Assembly (NCBI RefSeq): GCF_024347635.1
Contig: NZ_AP025510.1
Location: forward strand, 806,001 to 870,000
Reading direction: 5' to 3'
Source: Vibrio tasmaniensis
Lineage (GTDB): Bacteria; Pseudomonadota; Gammaproteobacteria; Enterobacterales; Vibrionaceae
DNA: 64,000 nucleotides
Below, in pieces: positions 1 through 8,369 of this stretch. Both the position numbers and the translations under genes were made by a program. Positions within the stretch are counted from its first letter, which is position 1. Every line of letters begins with the position of its first letter. The notes under the pieces were generated by a model. That model was not told the DNA's origin and searched no databases. It worked only from the letters and a program-made list of their open reading frames with translations.

Positions 1-1
1 C

Positions 2-259
2 CCTCATATCAATGACTCATTGCTGTTGCTTTCGGGTATTGGTTTGATTTTTATCACTGGCTTTATTCCATTTACACCTGCAGCACCATGGTTAACCGAA
101 AAATTAACTTGTGTTATGGCTTACATCGCATTGGGCTTCTTTGCGCTTAAACTGGGTAAAAATAAGCTACTGAGAGTGTTCTCTTTCTTTGGTGCGCTTG
201 GCTGGTTAGCAATGGCTGGTAAAATTGCAATGACGAAAACACCCACATTTTTCGGTTAA
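2..259 (+). CDS. sirB2: SirB2-family membrane protein, 3' part only
   Basis: The reading frame is open to the left edge of the window, so this is the C-terminal part of a longer gene (SirB2/YchQ proteins are about 120-130 aa). The visible 85 residues hold three hydrophobic stretches separated by short polar loops, ending in a basic tail (KIAMTKTPTFFG). Function of the family is not well defined; it was named after an invasion-gene regulator in Salmonella, but it is an inner-membrane protein found in most gammaproteobacteria. It lies directly before sirB1 and kdsA, the usual end of the hemA-prfA-prmC-sirB2-sirB1-kdsA cluster, which supports the call. Confidence 0.75.
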   Translation, partial: PHINDSLLLLSGIGLIFITGFIPFTPAAPWLTEKLTCVMAYIALGFFALKLGKNKLLRVFSFFGALGWLAMAGKIAMTKTPTFFG

Positions 260-286
260 TTATCTCCTTATTTCGGTTAACAACCT

Positions 287-1096
287 ATGTACGAATTTTT
301 TGATGAAGACTTTGACCAGCTAGAGCTAGCTGAAGGTGCATTGATCTTAAATAAAGCGATTAACCCAGAAACTCAAGACAGCTGGGCTGAGCAAGAACTG
401 GCCAGATTGTTAAAAGACGCCGAGTTTGCTTTGGTTAACGAAACGGATGAACAGCAGAAGTTTGAATCCTTTATTAGACTATTCTTTTATGAGTGGGGCT
501 TTGCCGGCGATAAAGAGGCGTATTTTTCTTCGGAAAACGCATTTATCGATAAAGTGCTTGAGAGAAAAAAAGGCATTCCAGTGAGTCTTGGTGCGATCTT
601 TCTTTATCTAGGTCGTAAGCTAGGCTTCCCTGTTGAAGGCGTATCTTTCCCAACTCAATTCTTACTTAAAGTAAGTTGGTTCGGGCAAGCTGCTGTGTAC
701 GTTAACCCGTACAACGGCGAGTACGTTGGCGTTCAAACTTTACGAGCATGGCTCATTGGGCATGATGGCCCATTAGCTAAGGTGAAAGCTGAACACTTAG
801 AAGCTGCCGATCATCCAACGATTATTGGTAAGTGGCTAGCGTTACTTAAGAGTGCATTGCTGCGAGAAGAGCGTTATACGCTTGCATTGAAGTGTACTGA
901 TCTTGCCTTAACGTTTGTGCCGGATGATCCATATGAAATCCGCGACCGTGGCTTTATTTATCAGCAGCTAGACTGTCATCAAGTGGCAGCAACGGATTAT
1001 CAATATTTTATCGACCAATGCCCAGATGACCCTGCGTCTGAGTTACTTAAATCTCAAGTGAACGTCATGAATGAAAAGACAGTGGTTGTTCACTAA
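287..1096 (+). CDS. sirB1: SirB1 family protein (transglutaminase-like plus TPR)
   Basis: A soluble 269-aa protein of the SirB1/YchA family. The central part (about residues 80-160) has the family's transglutaminase-like segment, including ERKKGIPVSLGAIFLYLG and a GVSFPTQFLLK motif. The last 80 residues look like tetratricopeptide helices (ALLREERYTLALKC... and DPYEIRDRGFIYQQL). The gene starts 27 bp after sirB2 and ends 22 bp before kdsA, so the three are probably co-transcribed. Biochemical role is unknown. The start is an ATG with only a weak Shine-Dalgarno sequence, possibly read by coupling to sirB2. Confidence 0.85.
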   Translation: MYEFFDEDFDQLELAEGALILNKAINPETQDSWAEQELARLLKDAEFALVNETDEQQKFESFIRLFFYEWGFAGDKEAYFSSENAFIDKVLERKKGIPVSLGAIFLYLGRKLGFPVEGVSFPTQFLLKVSWFGQAAVYVNPYNGEYVGVQTLRAWLIGHDGPLAKVKAEHLEAADHPTIIGKWLALLKSALLREERYTLALKCTDLALTFVPDDPYEIRDRGFIYQQLDCHQVAATDYQYFIDQCPDDPASELLKSQVNVMNEKTVVVH

Positions 1097-1103
1097 TTAA
1101 TAA

Positions 1104-1973
<870 letters not shown>

Positions 1974-1984
1974 TTGAGATGGAT

Positions 1985-2010
1985 GTGAAGTAACGGAAAC
2001 GTTATTTCAC
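1985..2010 (+). other. Hairpin just after the kdsA stop codon
   Basis: An 11-bp stem (GTGAAGTAACG with CGTTATTTCAC, one G-U pair) closes a GAAA tetraloop 11 nt after the kdsA stop. No T-run follows, so it is not itself a typical intrinsic terminator. It could protect the mRNA 3' end or act with the terminator stem at 2023. Function is inferred only. Confidence 0.5.
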
Positions 2011-2022
2011 AAAAGTTGAGCT

Positions 2023-2033
2023 AAAAAAGCCCA
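2023..2033 (+). terminator. Left arm of the kdsA terminator, separated by the IS
   Basis: AAAAAAGCCCA here is the exact complement of TGGGCTTTTTT at 3474-3484, on the far side of the insertion sequence. Joined without the element, the two arms would make an 11-bp stem with a 13-14 nt loop and a T-run, that is, a standard rho-independent terminator for kdsA. As it stands the arms are about 1.44 kb apart. Confidence 0.6.
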
Positions 2034-2038
2034 GTCGT

Positions 2039-2062
2039 TGAAGTGACCCCATAAAGTTGGAC
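2039..2062 (+). repeat. Left terminal inverted repeat of the IS
   Basis: Pairs with 3440-3464. Both ends read TGAA(G/C)TGACCCC, then an A/T-rich stretch, then GTTGGAC. This end lies downstream of the orfB stop. Confidence 0.75.
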
Positions 2063-2069
2063 ATTTCTG

Positions 2070-2882
2070 TTAAGCGGCTTTCAAGGCCTGAGCTCGATAT
2101 TCTATCGGAGTCAGGCCTTTTAGTTTCACTTTTATACGTTTCGTATTGTAGTACTCGATGTATTCTTTAATTTGCTCTATCAGAGCATCTGCATCTTCAA
2201 AGCTTTGATTGTGATACATCTCTGTTTTGAGTAAAGCAAAAAAGTTTTCAGCAACGGCATTATCCAAGCAGTTACCTTTTCTAGACATACTTTGCGTTAA
2301 CCCACTCTCCGCTACCTTTTCCTGATACTGTCGATGGCGATATTGCCAACCTTGATCGCTATGTATAATTGGCTTTGAGTTGGGTTTAAGCGTTGATATG
2401 GCTTCCGTCAGCATATCCGTGACAAGCGGCAAGCAGGCATTTTTGGCCACTCTATAAGCAACCACTTCCTGAGTAAACAAGTCGACCACGGGAGACAAGT
2501 ATACTTTCTGCTCTTTGACTTTGAACTCCGTGACATCCGTTACCCACTTTTCATCGGGTTGAGTCGCACTAAAATCTCTTTCAAGCACGTTAGGAGCAGC
2601 TGTTCCAGATTCTCCTCGGTATGAACGATACTTTTTAATCCTGACCGTCGATTTAAGATTGAGCTGAGCCATAAGCCTTTGAACCGTTTTGTGGTTAAGT
2701 GCGAACCCCTGATTTTTTAGTTCCAAGTGAATACGGCGGTAGCCGTATCGACCCTTATGCTCATGATAAATTGACTTTATCAACCGCAGCTCACGTTCGT
2801 AGTTATTTGGGCGCTTGCTCGTTTGAGCCTGATAATAAAAGACACTTTTTGCCAGCTGTAGAGTCTGCAGTAAGTGCTTCAA
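2070..2882 (-). CDS. IS150-group transposase OrfB (DDE catalytic domain)
   Basis: The catalytic part of the IS3-family transposase, 270 aa from a TTG at 2882. An rve integrase core is visible: D116 in WVTDVTEF, D176 in HSDQGWQY and E212 in AVAENFF form the DDE triad. It is preceded by the usual HTH_21 segment (HEHKGRYGYRRIHLEL). It is in the -1 frame relative to orfA, and this frame has no stop from the slippery site at 2936-2942 down to TTG 2882. The natural product is therefore probably the OrfAB fusion rather than OrfB from the TTG. Confidence 0.9.
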   Translation of the reverse strand: MKHLLQTLQLAKSVFYYQAQTSKRPNNYERELRLIKSIYHEHKGRYGYRRIHLELKNQGFALNHKTVQRLMAQLNLKSTVRIKKYRSYRGESGTAAPNVLERDFSATQPDEKWVTDVTEFKVKEQKVYLSPVVDLFTQEVVAYRVAKNACLPLVTDMLTEAISTLKPNSKPIIHSDQGWQYRHRQYQEKVAESGLTQSMSRKGNCLDNAVAENFFALLKTEMYHNQSFEDADALIEQIKEYIEYYNTKRIKVKLKGLTPIEYRAQALKAA

Positions 2883-2908
2883 TGGATACTTGCCTTTAAG
2901 AGTTAGAG

Positions 2909-3418
2909 CTATGACCGCTTTTTCTTTGTTCGACGGTTTTTTTCCTGCTCCAACTCTTCCAACTTTTTTAGAACGGCATTCTCAGTTCGTAAGTAGACCA
3001 ACTCCTCTCTTAGCTCCTCAAGTGTCATTTCATTATCAGGCTTAGTGGTACGTTGAGGTTGCTGTTTCATTGAGGGGCTTCCTTTATGGCGTATTTTGAG
3101 CCCCTTGATACCGAGCTCATTAAATCGTTTGAGCCAGACAGAGAGTATTCCAGGGGATGAGAGATTTAATACTGCGCTAGTGTGCGTGAGAGACCATTCA
3201 TTCGTCCACATTAAATTCAATGCTTTTCGTTTTGTCTGAGCAGTAGCAGCATGCTTAGTGGGTAAAAATGAATCAGTACCATGGATGGCAAAGACTTGAG
3301 CCCAATACCGTATCTGTCTCGAAGAAATTGAATATTGTTTTGCTAAATCGCGAGATGACGCGCCACCTAAACATTGTTTAGCAATGATACATTTTAGCTC
3401 TCGGCTATATTTGGACAT
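2909..3418 (-). CDS. IS150-group transposase OrfA (helix-turn-helix)
   Basis: A 169-aa DNA-binding first frame of an IS3-family transposase. The N-terminal half has helix-turn-helix signatures (ASSRDLAKQYSISSRQIRYW) and a second HTH-like unit (SLTHTSAVLNLSSPGILSVW). The C-terminal 50 residues form a leucine-zipper-like coiled coil (LEELREELVYLRTENAVLKKL) used for multimerisation. Near its end the reading frame crosses A AAA AAC at 2936-2942, a classical -1 slippery heptamer. The orfB frame is the -1 frame and stays open across this point. Confidence 0.9.
   Translation of the reverse strand: MSKYSRELKCIIAKQCLGGASSRDLAKQYSISSRQIRYWAQVFAIHGTDSFLPTKHAATAQTKRKALNLMWTNEWSLTHTSAVLNLSSPGILSVWLKRFNELGIKGLKIRHKGSPSMKQQPQRTTKPDNEMTLEELREELVYLRTENAVLKKLEELEQEKNRRTKKKRS
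2936..2942 (-). other. Programmed -1 ribosomal frameshift heptamer
   Basis: On the minus strand the orfA codons read GAA AAA AAC; the embedded A_AAA_AAC heptamer is one of the most efficient bacterial slippery sequences. A slip here enters the open orfB frame (CCG TCG AAC AAA ...), making one OrfAB transposase of about 427 aa. Confidence 0.7.
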
Positions 3419-3439
3419 AAAAAGACCCCCAATAATTGG

Positions 3440-3464
3440 AGTCCAACTATTGGGGGTCAGTTCA
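3440..3464 (-). repeat. Right terminal inverted repeat of the IS
   Basis: Inward reading on the minus strand starts TGAACTGACCCCC and continues to GTTGGAC. Just inside it, a second arm (GACCCCCAATAATTGGAG, 3424-3441) pairs with the repeat itself, so the orfA leader can fold into a hairpin that could hide the orfA start from read-through transcripts. That protective role is known for other IS elements and is inferred here. Confidence 0.7.
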
Positions 3465-3472
3465 TCTTTGAA

Positions 3473-3488
3473 TTGGGCTTTTTTTTAT
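3473..3488 (+). terminator. Right arm and T-run of the kdsA terminator
   Basis: TTGGGC followed by eight Ts matches the arm at 2023-2033. It keeps the T-tract, but its partner lies across the IS. It could still end transcripts only if the arms fold across the whole element, which is unlikely. Confidence 0.5.
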
Positions 3489-3510
3489 CTCGTAAAAGCA
3501 GCTGAACATA

Positions 3511-3573
3511 ATACCAATCGGAGTAAATAACTGGTCACCCTAGCTTTGATCACTTACTTACTGTGATTGGTAT
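3511..3573. repeat. 63-bp near-palindromic intergenic repeat
   Basis: The ends ATACCAATC and GATTGGTAT are exact inverted copies. The inner arms (AGTAAATAACTGGTCA against TGATCACTTACTTACT) pair with three mismatches or wobbles around a short loop. The unit resembles small non-coding hairpin repeats common between Vibrio genes (from memory, not searched). A second, half-length copy lies at 38269-38297. Confidence 0.65.
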
Positions 3574-3722
3574 AAATCGCTCATTAAAAGAGTTGTTAAC
3601 GAGGCGGGTTGTTACCTAAGAAACTCGTATATGAGTGTGAGGTCTGTCCTGTTTGCAGTAAATTACCGACTTTCATCACACTTTATAAGTAAACGATTGC
3701 TTGTGATGCAGGGGAAGTTTGA

Positions 3723-3747
3723 GTGTAATCTCATAATTTTGTTACAC
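3723..3747. promoter_or_regulatory. Spaced inverted repeat upstream of nutA
   Basis: GTGTAA and TTACAC are exact inverted 6-mers 13 nt apart, about 120-145 bp upstream of the nutA leader ORF. The layout suits a dimeric regulator site; the regulator is unknown. The rest of 3574-3870 is A/T-rich, with no ORF that I trust. Confidence 0.35.
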
Positions 3748-3870
3748 TTAACTGTTGATCTATGCGTGACCTATTCGACATAAATATGAAATCATCGTGT
3801 TACATCTAGAATGTTAATTTAAGATTAGTCATGTTGAAGTCTTATTGTTCGAACTCCACAAGGAGTCGCA

Positions 3871-3918
3871 ATGGATTATAGAAAGCAGTGGATTCCCCTA
3901 AAAAGTTCAAAGGTATGA
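3871..3918 (+). CDS. 15-codon leader ORF overlapping the nutA start
   Basis: ATG at 3871 follows a strong Shine-Dalgarno (AAGGAGT, 6-7 nt upstream) and encodes MDYRKQWIPLKSSKV. Its TGA stop overlaps the ATG at 3915 in the form ATGA. The nutA start region has only a modest AAAGG of its own. The arrangement suggests translational coupling of nutA to a leader peptide. It could also be a chance ORF, with the SD left over from an older start. Confidence 0.4.
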   Translation: MDYRKQWIPLKSSKV

Positions 3919-5582
3919 CAATGAAGCAACGCCTTATTCTAAAGACAGCACTAAGTGCTGCAATCCTAGCTACTTTAGCTGGATGTGCCTCTCAATCAGC
4001 TCATGATTGGAACCAAGACGAAACTTATAAGCTAACTATCCTGCATACGAACGACAACCATGGTCGTTTTTGGCAGAACAAATACGGCGAATACGGCATG
4101 TCTGCGCGTAAAACGCTTGTTGACCAACTTCGTGCAGAAGTTGAAGCAGAAGGCGGTAGCGTGTTGCTTCTATCTGGCGGTGACATCAACACAGGTGTAC
4201 CAGAGTCAGACCTTCAGGACGCAGAACCTGATTTTAAAGGTATGAATAAAATTGGTTACGATGCAATGGCATTGGGTAACCACGAGTTCGATAACTCACT
4301 AGACGTACTGCAAAAACAGATCGACTGGGCTAACTTCCCAATGCTGTCTGCAAACATCTACGACAAAGCGACAGGCGAACGTAAATTCCAAGCTTACGAG
4401 ATGTTTGAAAAGCAAGGTATCAAGATTGCTGTTATCGGTCTAACGACTGAAGATACAGCGAAAATTGGTAACCCAGAATTTATTGCTGGCATCGATTTCC
4501 GTGACCCTAAAGAAGAAGCGAAGAAACTGATCGCTGAACTTAAAGAAACAGAAAAACCAGACCTAATCTTTGCTGTGACTCACATGGGTCACTACGAAAA
4601 TGGTCAGCGTGGTGTTAACGCTCCGGGTGATGTAGCACTAGCGCGTTACCTAAATGAAGGCGATCTAGACATGATCGTTGGTGGTCACTCTCAAGAGCCT
4701 GTATGTATGGAAGGCCCTAACGTTGCGAAGCAAAACTTCAAGCCGGGTGATGAATGTAAACCAGACGTTCAAAACGGTACTTACATCGTTCAAGCTCACG
4801 AGTGGGGCAAGTACGTAGGCCGTGCTGATTACGAATTCCGTAACGGCGAACTAGAGATGGTGAGCTACGACTTGGTTCCCGTTAACCTTAAGAAGAAAGT
4901 TAAGATTGACGGCAAGAAGCAACGTGTTCTGATTCAAGATGAAATCGCACAAGATCCAGAGCTACTTGAATTCTTACGTCCTTTCCAAGAACAGGGCCAA
5001 GCTCAGTTAGAAGTTCAAATCGCTGAGACAAATGGCAAGCTTGAAGGTGACCGTAACGTCGTTCGCTTCCAACAAACTAACCTGGGTCGTTTGATTGCAA
5101 CTTCTCACATGGAGCGTGCAAAAGCAGACTTCGCTGTGATGAACTCTGGTGGCGTTCGTGACTCAATTGAAGCAGGCGATGTGACGTACAAAGATGTACT
5201 AACAGTACAGCCTTTTGCAAACATCCTGACTTACACTGATATGACGGGTAAAGAAGTTCTAGATTACCTAAACGTAGTGGCGACTAAACCTGTTGATTCA
5301 GGTGCTTATGCACAGTTTGCAGGTATTTCTATGACGGTTGCTGACGGTGAAGTATCGAATGTCTTCATCGGTGGTAAGCAGCTTCGTTTAGACGAAACTT
5401 ACCGCTTCACGGTACCAAGCTTTAACGCTGCTGGCGGTGACGGTTACCCTAAACTGTCTGATCACCCTGGCTTTGTGAACACAGGTTTTGTTGACGCTGA
5501 AGTACTAAAAGAGTACCTAGAAGCAAACAGCCCTGTTGATGTGAACAAGTACGCACCTTCTGGTCAAATGGTTTATAAGTAA
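3915..5582 (+). CDS. nutA: 5'-nucleotidase, lipoprotein (NutA/UshA family)
   Basis: Exported 5'-nucleotidase that removes phosphate from extracellular or periplasmic nucleotides for uptake; Vibrio NutA enzymes are membrane-anchored and chloride-dependent. The frame opens with GTG at 3888, but ATG 3915 or 3921 is more likely because it gives a clean lipoprotein signal: a basic start, a hydrophobic core and the lipobox LAGC. Metallophosphatase motifs follow in order: LHTNDNHGRFW, SGGDINTG, GNHEFDNS, THMGHYENG and GGHSQEP. The C-terminal substrate domain shows NSGGVRDSIEAG and FNAAGGDGYP. Length is about 555 aa, normal for the family. It is monocistronic, with a terminator at 5651. Confidence 0.92.
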   Translation: MTMKQRLILKTALSAAILATLAGCASQSAHDWNQDETYKLTILHTNDNHGRFWQNKYGEYGMSARKTLVDQLRAEVEAEGGSVLLLSGGDINTGVPESDLQDAEPDFKGMNKIGYDAMALGNHEFDNSLDVLQKQIDWANFPMLSANIYDKATGERKFQAYEMFEKQGIKIAVIGLTTEDTAKIGNPEFIAGIDFRDPKEEAKKLIAELKETEKPDLIFAVTHMGHYENGQRGVNAPGDVALARYLNEGDLDMIVGGHSQEPVCMEGPNVAKQNFKPGDECKPDVQNGTYIVQAHEWGKYVGRADYEFRNGELEMVSYDLVPVNLKKKVKIDGKKQRVLIQDEIAQDPELLEFLRPFQEQGQAQLEVQIAETNGKLEGDRNVVRFQQTNLGRLIATSHMERAKADFAVMNSGGVRDSIEAGDVTYKDVLTVQPFANILTYTDMTGKEVLDYLNVVATKPVDSGAYAQFAGISMTVADGEVSNVFIGGKQLRLDETYRFTVPSFNAAGGDGYPKLSDHPGFVNTGFVDAEVLKEYLEANSPVDVNKYAPSGQMVYK

Positions 5583-5650
5583 TTGAACCCAGTTAATTGA
5601 ATCACTAGGTGCTAAATTAGATTGACTCTAGTACCATGATAAATTTAACT

Positions 5651-5678
5651 AAAGCGACGCTTCGGCGTCGCTTTTTGT
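5651..5678 (+). terminator. Rho-independent terminator of nutA
   Basis: AAAGCGACGC-TTCG-GCGTCGCTTTTT is a perfect stem with a UUCG tetraloop and T-run. It lies inside the long upstream extension of the next open frame, which shows that the next gene starts after it. Confidence 0.9.
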
Positions 5679-5701
5679 TTATCTATCGTTTGGATTTTGT
5701 C

Positions 5702-6175
5702 ATGACCCCTGCAATTAACCTGGCCAAGAAAAAGAAAATTGTTCATACCGTGCATCAGTATCATCATGATGCGAATAACACTAACTATGGATTAGAAGCC
5801 GTTGAAGCGCTTGGTCAAGATCCCAAACGTGTATTCAAAACGCTTTTGTTCTGCTTGAATGGTGTGGCGAAAGATTTGGCGGTTGCCGTTATTCCCGTCG
5901 ACCAGAAGCTAAATCTAAAGTTTGCAGCAAAAGCGGCGAAAGGTAAGAAAGCAGAGATGGCTGACCCTGATATTGCTCAGAAAACCACGGGTTATGTGGT
6001 GGGAGGAATCAGTCCTCTTGGTCAGAAAAAAGCATTGCCTACCTTTGTTCATTCCAGCGCTACCGATTTTGAAACGATATGTGTGAGTGCAGGGAAGAGA
6101 GGATTAGAAATAGAGCTAGATCCGAAAGACTTAGTACTACTTACGCGTGGCCAGTTTGCTGAACTATGCCTGTAG
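5702..6175 (+). CDS. ybaK: Cys-tRNA(Pro)/Cys-tRNA(Cys) deacylase YbaK
   Basis: A 157-aa YbaK/EbsC protein that hydrolyses cysteine mischarged onto tRNA(Pro), in trans to prolyl-tRNA synthetase. Family features: a hydrophobic FKTLLFCLNG strand near residue 45, the KFAAKAAKGKKAEMAD segment and the GYVVGGISPLGQKK motif that frames the active site. The frame is open from 5636, but that stretch contains the nutA terminator, so ATG 5702 is chosen; it begins MTPAINLAKKK, as in relatives. It converges on rluF with a shared terminator. Confidence 0.9.
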   Translation: MTPAINLAKKKKIVHTVHQYHHDANNTNYGLEAVEALGQDPKRVFKTLLFCLNGVAKDLAVAVIPVDQKLNLKFAAKAAKGKKAEMADPDIAQKTTGYVVGGISPLGQKKALPTFVHSSATDFETICVSAGKRGLEIELDPKDLVLLTRGQFAELCL

Positions 6176-6212
6176 CTTGTGCTTTCCATAACGATAAATG
6201 TACATGATCACA

Positions 6213-6252
6213 AATAAAAACGCCCGCTAGATTAATCTAGCGGGCGTTTCTT
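6213..6252. terminator. Bidirectional terminator between ybaK and rluF
   Basis: AAACGCCCGCTAGATT is followed directly by its exact complement AATCTAGCGGGCGTTT, with T-rich sequence on the plus side and an A-run (Ts on the minus strand) before it. It serves both converging genes. Confidence 0.9.
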
Positions 6253-6303
6253 TATCGACTGTCCCGTCCTGAAATGTGTTTACACATTGAGGGCGAATTA
6301 TGA

Positions 6304-7443
6304 CTACTTTTTCAAACCTAAAGTACCACCAACACGTTTCGCTGCTGGTTTGTTCGGTCTGTTTGAATCTTGACTGCGGTTTGTCGGCTTACCGCTTCTA
6401 CGTTCGTTATTGTCGCGATCTGTGCGATTGCGATCCGAACGGCTTTTATCTGAATTAGAACGCTCTGAACGAGAGTTTGATTTCCAGTTCTCGGTATTGC
6501 CACCGCCACTGCTTTCACCATTTGATGAATTACGGCCTCGTTTCGAGTTAGGTGCATGACGGAATTCGTCCGCATTGTTACCGCGGTAAGTGCGAGTACG
6601 ATTTTCGTTTTGATTGCGGCGCGCTGTGGAAGTTTGGTTTTCTTCACGGCTATCGAAAAGTTTTGCGTCTGTCGCTTTACGAATACGCTGGCCTTTCGCG
6701 TTCATTTTTGACGCATCTTCAGTACTTACAGAGCCTTCACACATCGCTAAAATTTCAGTGATCTCTTCGTCGCTCAGGTAGCGCCATTTTCCGTTAGGAA
6801 TACCGTCTAGTGAGATGTTCATAATACGAACGCGGCGCAGTTTAAATACTTCGTAACCCAATGCTTCACACATACGGCGAATTTGGCGGTTAAGGCCTTG
6901 CGTTAATGTGATGCGAAACGAGAACTTGGTCTCTTTCTCTACCTTACATGGCAAGGTAACAGTATCGAGAATATGAACGCCAGCGCCCATTTGCTTCAAG
7001 AACTCAGTCGTAATAGGTTTATCTACACGAACCACGTATTCTTTTTCGTGGTTGTTACCTGCACGTAGGATTTTGTTTACGATATCGCCGTCGTTAGTCA
7101 AGAAGATAAGACCATCAGAAGGTTTATCTAGACGACCAATAGGGAAAATACGTTTGTGGTGGCCGATAAAGTCGACGATGTTGCCTGGAATATCACGCTC
7201 AGTAGTACAGGTGATACCTGTTGGTTTATTAAGAGCAATGTAGATCGGTTTTTCTCTTGAACGAACAGGTTTATTGTCGATCTCAACATCATCACCAGGC
7301 AAGACTTTAGTGCCCATTTCAGGGATCTTACCGTTAATAGTAACTCGGCCAGCATCAATGAGTTTATCGGCTTCGCGGCGTGAGCAAAAACCAGTTTCAC
7401 TGATGTATTTATTAAGGCGTTTAGCTTGGGATTCTTGTGACAT
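6304..7443 (-). CDS. rluF: 23S rRNA pseudouridine(2604) synthase with long basic tail
   Basis: A pseudouridine synthase of the RsuA/RluB/E/F group, closest by eye to RluF (U2604 of 23S rRNA). An S4 RNA-binding domain covers about residues 7-60 ([20 protein letters not shown]). The catalytic domain carries [18 protein letters not shown] with catalytic D106, then [17 protein letters not shown]. The last 130-140 residues, from about 240, are low-complexity and rich in Arg, Asn, Ser and Asp ([17 protein letters not shown]). The total of 379 aa is about 90 longer than E. coli RluF. The tail is probably disordered and RNA-binding. Confidence 0.9.
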   Translation of the reverse strand: MSQESQAKRLNKYISETGFCSRREADKLIDAGRVTINGKIPEMGTKVLPGDDVEIDNKPVRSREKPIYIALNKPTGITCTTERDIPGNIVDFIGHHKRIFPIGRLDKPSDGLIFLTNDGDIVNKILRAGNNHEKEYVVRVDKPITTEFLKQMGAGVHILDTVTLPCKVEKETKFSFRITLTQGLNRQIRRMCEALGYEVFKLRRVRIMNISLDGIPNGKWRYLSDEEITEILAMCEGSVSTEDASKMNAKGQRIRKATDAKLFDSREENQTSTARRNQNENRTRTYRGNNADEFRHAPNSKRGRNSSNGESSGGGNTENWKSNSRSERSNSDKSRSDRNRTDRDNNERRSGKPTNRSQDSNRPNKPAAKRVGGTLGLKK

Positions 7444-7620
7444 GATATTCTCTTAGCGTTTCACAACGGAAATATAGATAAACAAAAAGCAACCTCTGAA
7501 TAGTTGCTTTGAGTTGGGATTCGTTAACTGAGAACAATTTTAGCACTTGGTGTGAGTCTAGGCACGAAATATCGCTCTTGATGCAAGACCGCTATTAGCT
7601 TAATTATCTATCTCAACTTA

Positions 7621-8202
7621 TCAACTGCTGCGCTTTTGATGGCGCTCTCTGTTCTCTAGCTTTTTGTCATTACTCTTTCTGAGCATGACATAGACCGCGC
7701 CTGTACCACCGTGAAATTGCTGAGCTGAATGAACACGTTGAACATCGTTAATTTGTGTTAGCCAATTTGCCACGTAGCTTTTCATCATTGCTGGTGGATT
7801 CGAACGCTCACCTTTACCGTGGACAATGATAACGGTACGAACATCCATTCTTAAACACTGACGCAAAAATGAGAGTACTTCGTTACGAGCGTCTTTCAAT
7901 GTTTTCCTGTGAAGGTCGAGTTTGGCTTGAATTGGATACTTGCCCAAGCGCAGCTTTTTGTATACGCCTTCTTGTACACCATCTTTCTTATAAGCAATGA
8001 CATCGTCAGGTTTGATCATTGGAGAGTAGTCTAATGATAAGTAGTCTTTCTCGTCGTCAGACAGCCACATAGCGGCTTCACGCTTAGCAAGGTGAGATTC
8101 TGTGACTCGGTGTACTTTCTGGTGTTCGGCGGTGTCATGGTCGATACGTTTAACATCGCCCATCATTTCTTGGAATAGATCTAAGTCGTCATCATGAGAC
8201 AT
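7621..8202 (-). CDS. smrA: Smr-domain protein SmrA (YdaL type)
   Basis: A 193-aa protein of the small MutS-related family. The C-terminal Smr domain (about residues 90-175) shows the two hallmark motifs, LDLHRKTLKDAR and VIIVHGKGERS, and ends with HGGTGAVYVML. Known relatives (E. coli SmrA/YdaL) have nuclease activity; the cellular role is not settled. The N-terminal 80 residues are acidic and charged. It lies 177 bp upstream, in the direction of transcription, of rluF on the same strand; that gap contains no ORF I trust. Confidence 0.85.
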   Translation of the reverse strand: MSHDDDLDLFQEMMGDVKRIDHDTAEHQKVHRVTESHLAKREAAMWLSDDEKDYLSLDYSPMIKPDDVIAYKKDGVQEGVYKKLRLGKYPIQAKLDLHRKTLKDARNEVLSFLRQCLRMDVRTVIIVHGKGERSNPPAMMKSYVANWLTQINDVQRVHSAQQFHGGTGAVYVMLRKSNDKKLENRERHQKRSS

Positions 8203-8267
8203 AGTGTGTATCTCAAGTTGGATAAGGAAAGGGTAAGTATACCTAAGTTGAGGCCGGGTTTAAAAAT

Positions 8268-8302
8268 GAAAAAACCGGAGAAGACAATAAGTCGGCTCCG
8301 GT
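8268..8302 (-). terminator. Terminator of the DUF3149 gene
   Basis: On the minus strand ACCGGAG pairs with CTCCGGT and is followed by TTTTTTC. It lies about 70 bp after the stop of the 46-aa gene and before smrA, so the small gene is its own transcription unit. Confidence 0.75.
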
Positions 8303-8369
8303 GCAAAGCGTTTTTACATCGACCTAAAGAAAATGATACTTAAAAGTAGATGATTTAGGCTGAGCGATT

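Larger units (their letters stand above)
2039..3464 (-). mobile_element. IS3-family insertion sequence, IS150 group
   Basis: A 1426-bp element bounded by imperfect terminal inverted repeats: left TGAAGTGACCCCATAAAG and right (read inward) TGAACTGACCCCCAATAG, both continuing into TTGGAC. It carries two overlapping-phase transposase frames on the minus strand (orfA and orfB). Length, TG...CA ends, a helix-turn-helix OrfA and a DDE OrfB fit the IS150 group of IS3. The bases directly outside (CGT on the left, TCT on the right) do not form a 3-bp target duplication, so the duplication was either lost, or the exact ends differ from my reading by a few bases. Both frames are intact, so it may be active. 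Confidence 0.88.

Noticed and set aside
5636..5701. N-terminal extension of ybaK upstream of ATG 5702
   Set aside because: It runs through the nutA terminator hairpin and has no homology-like character.
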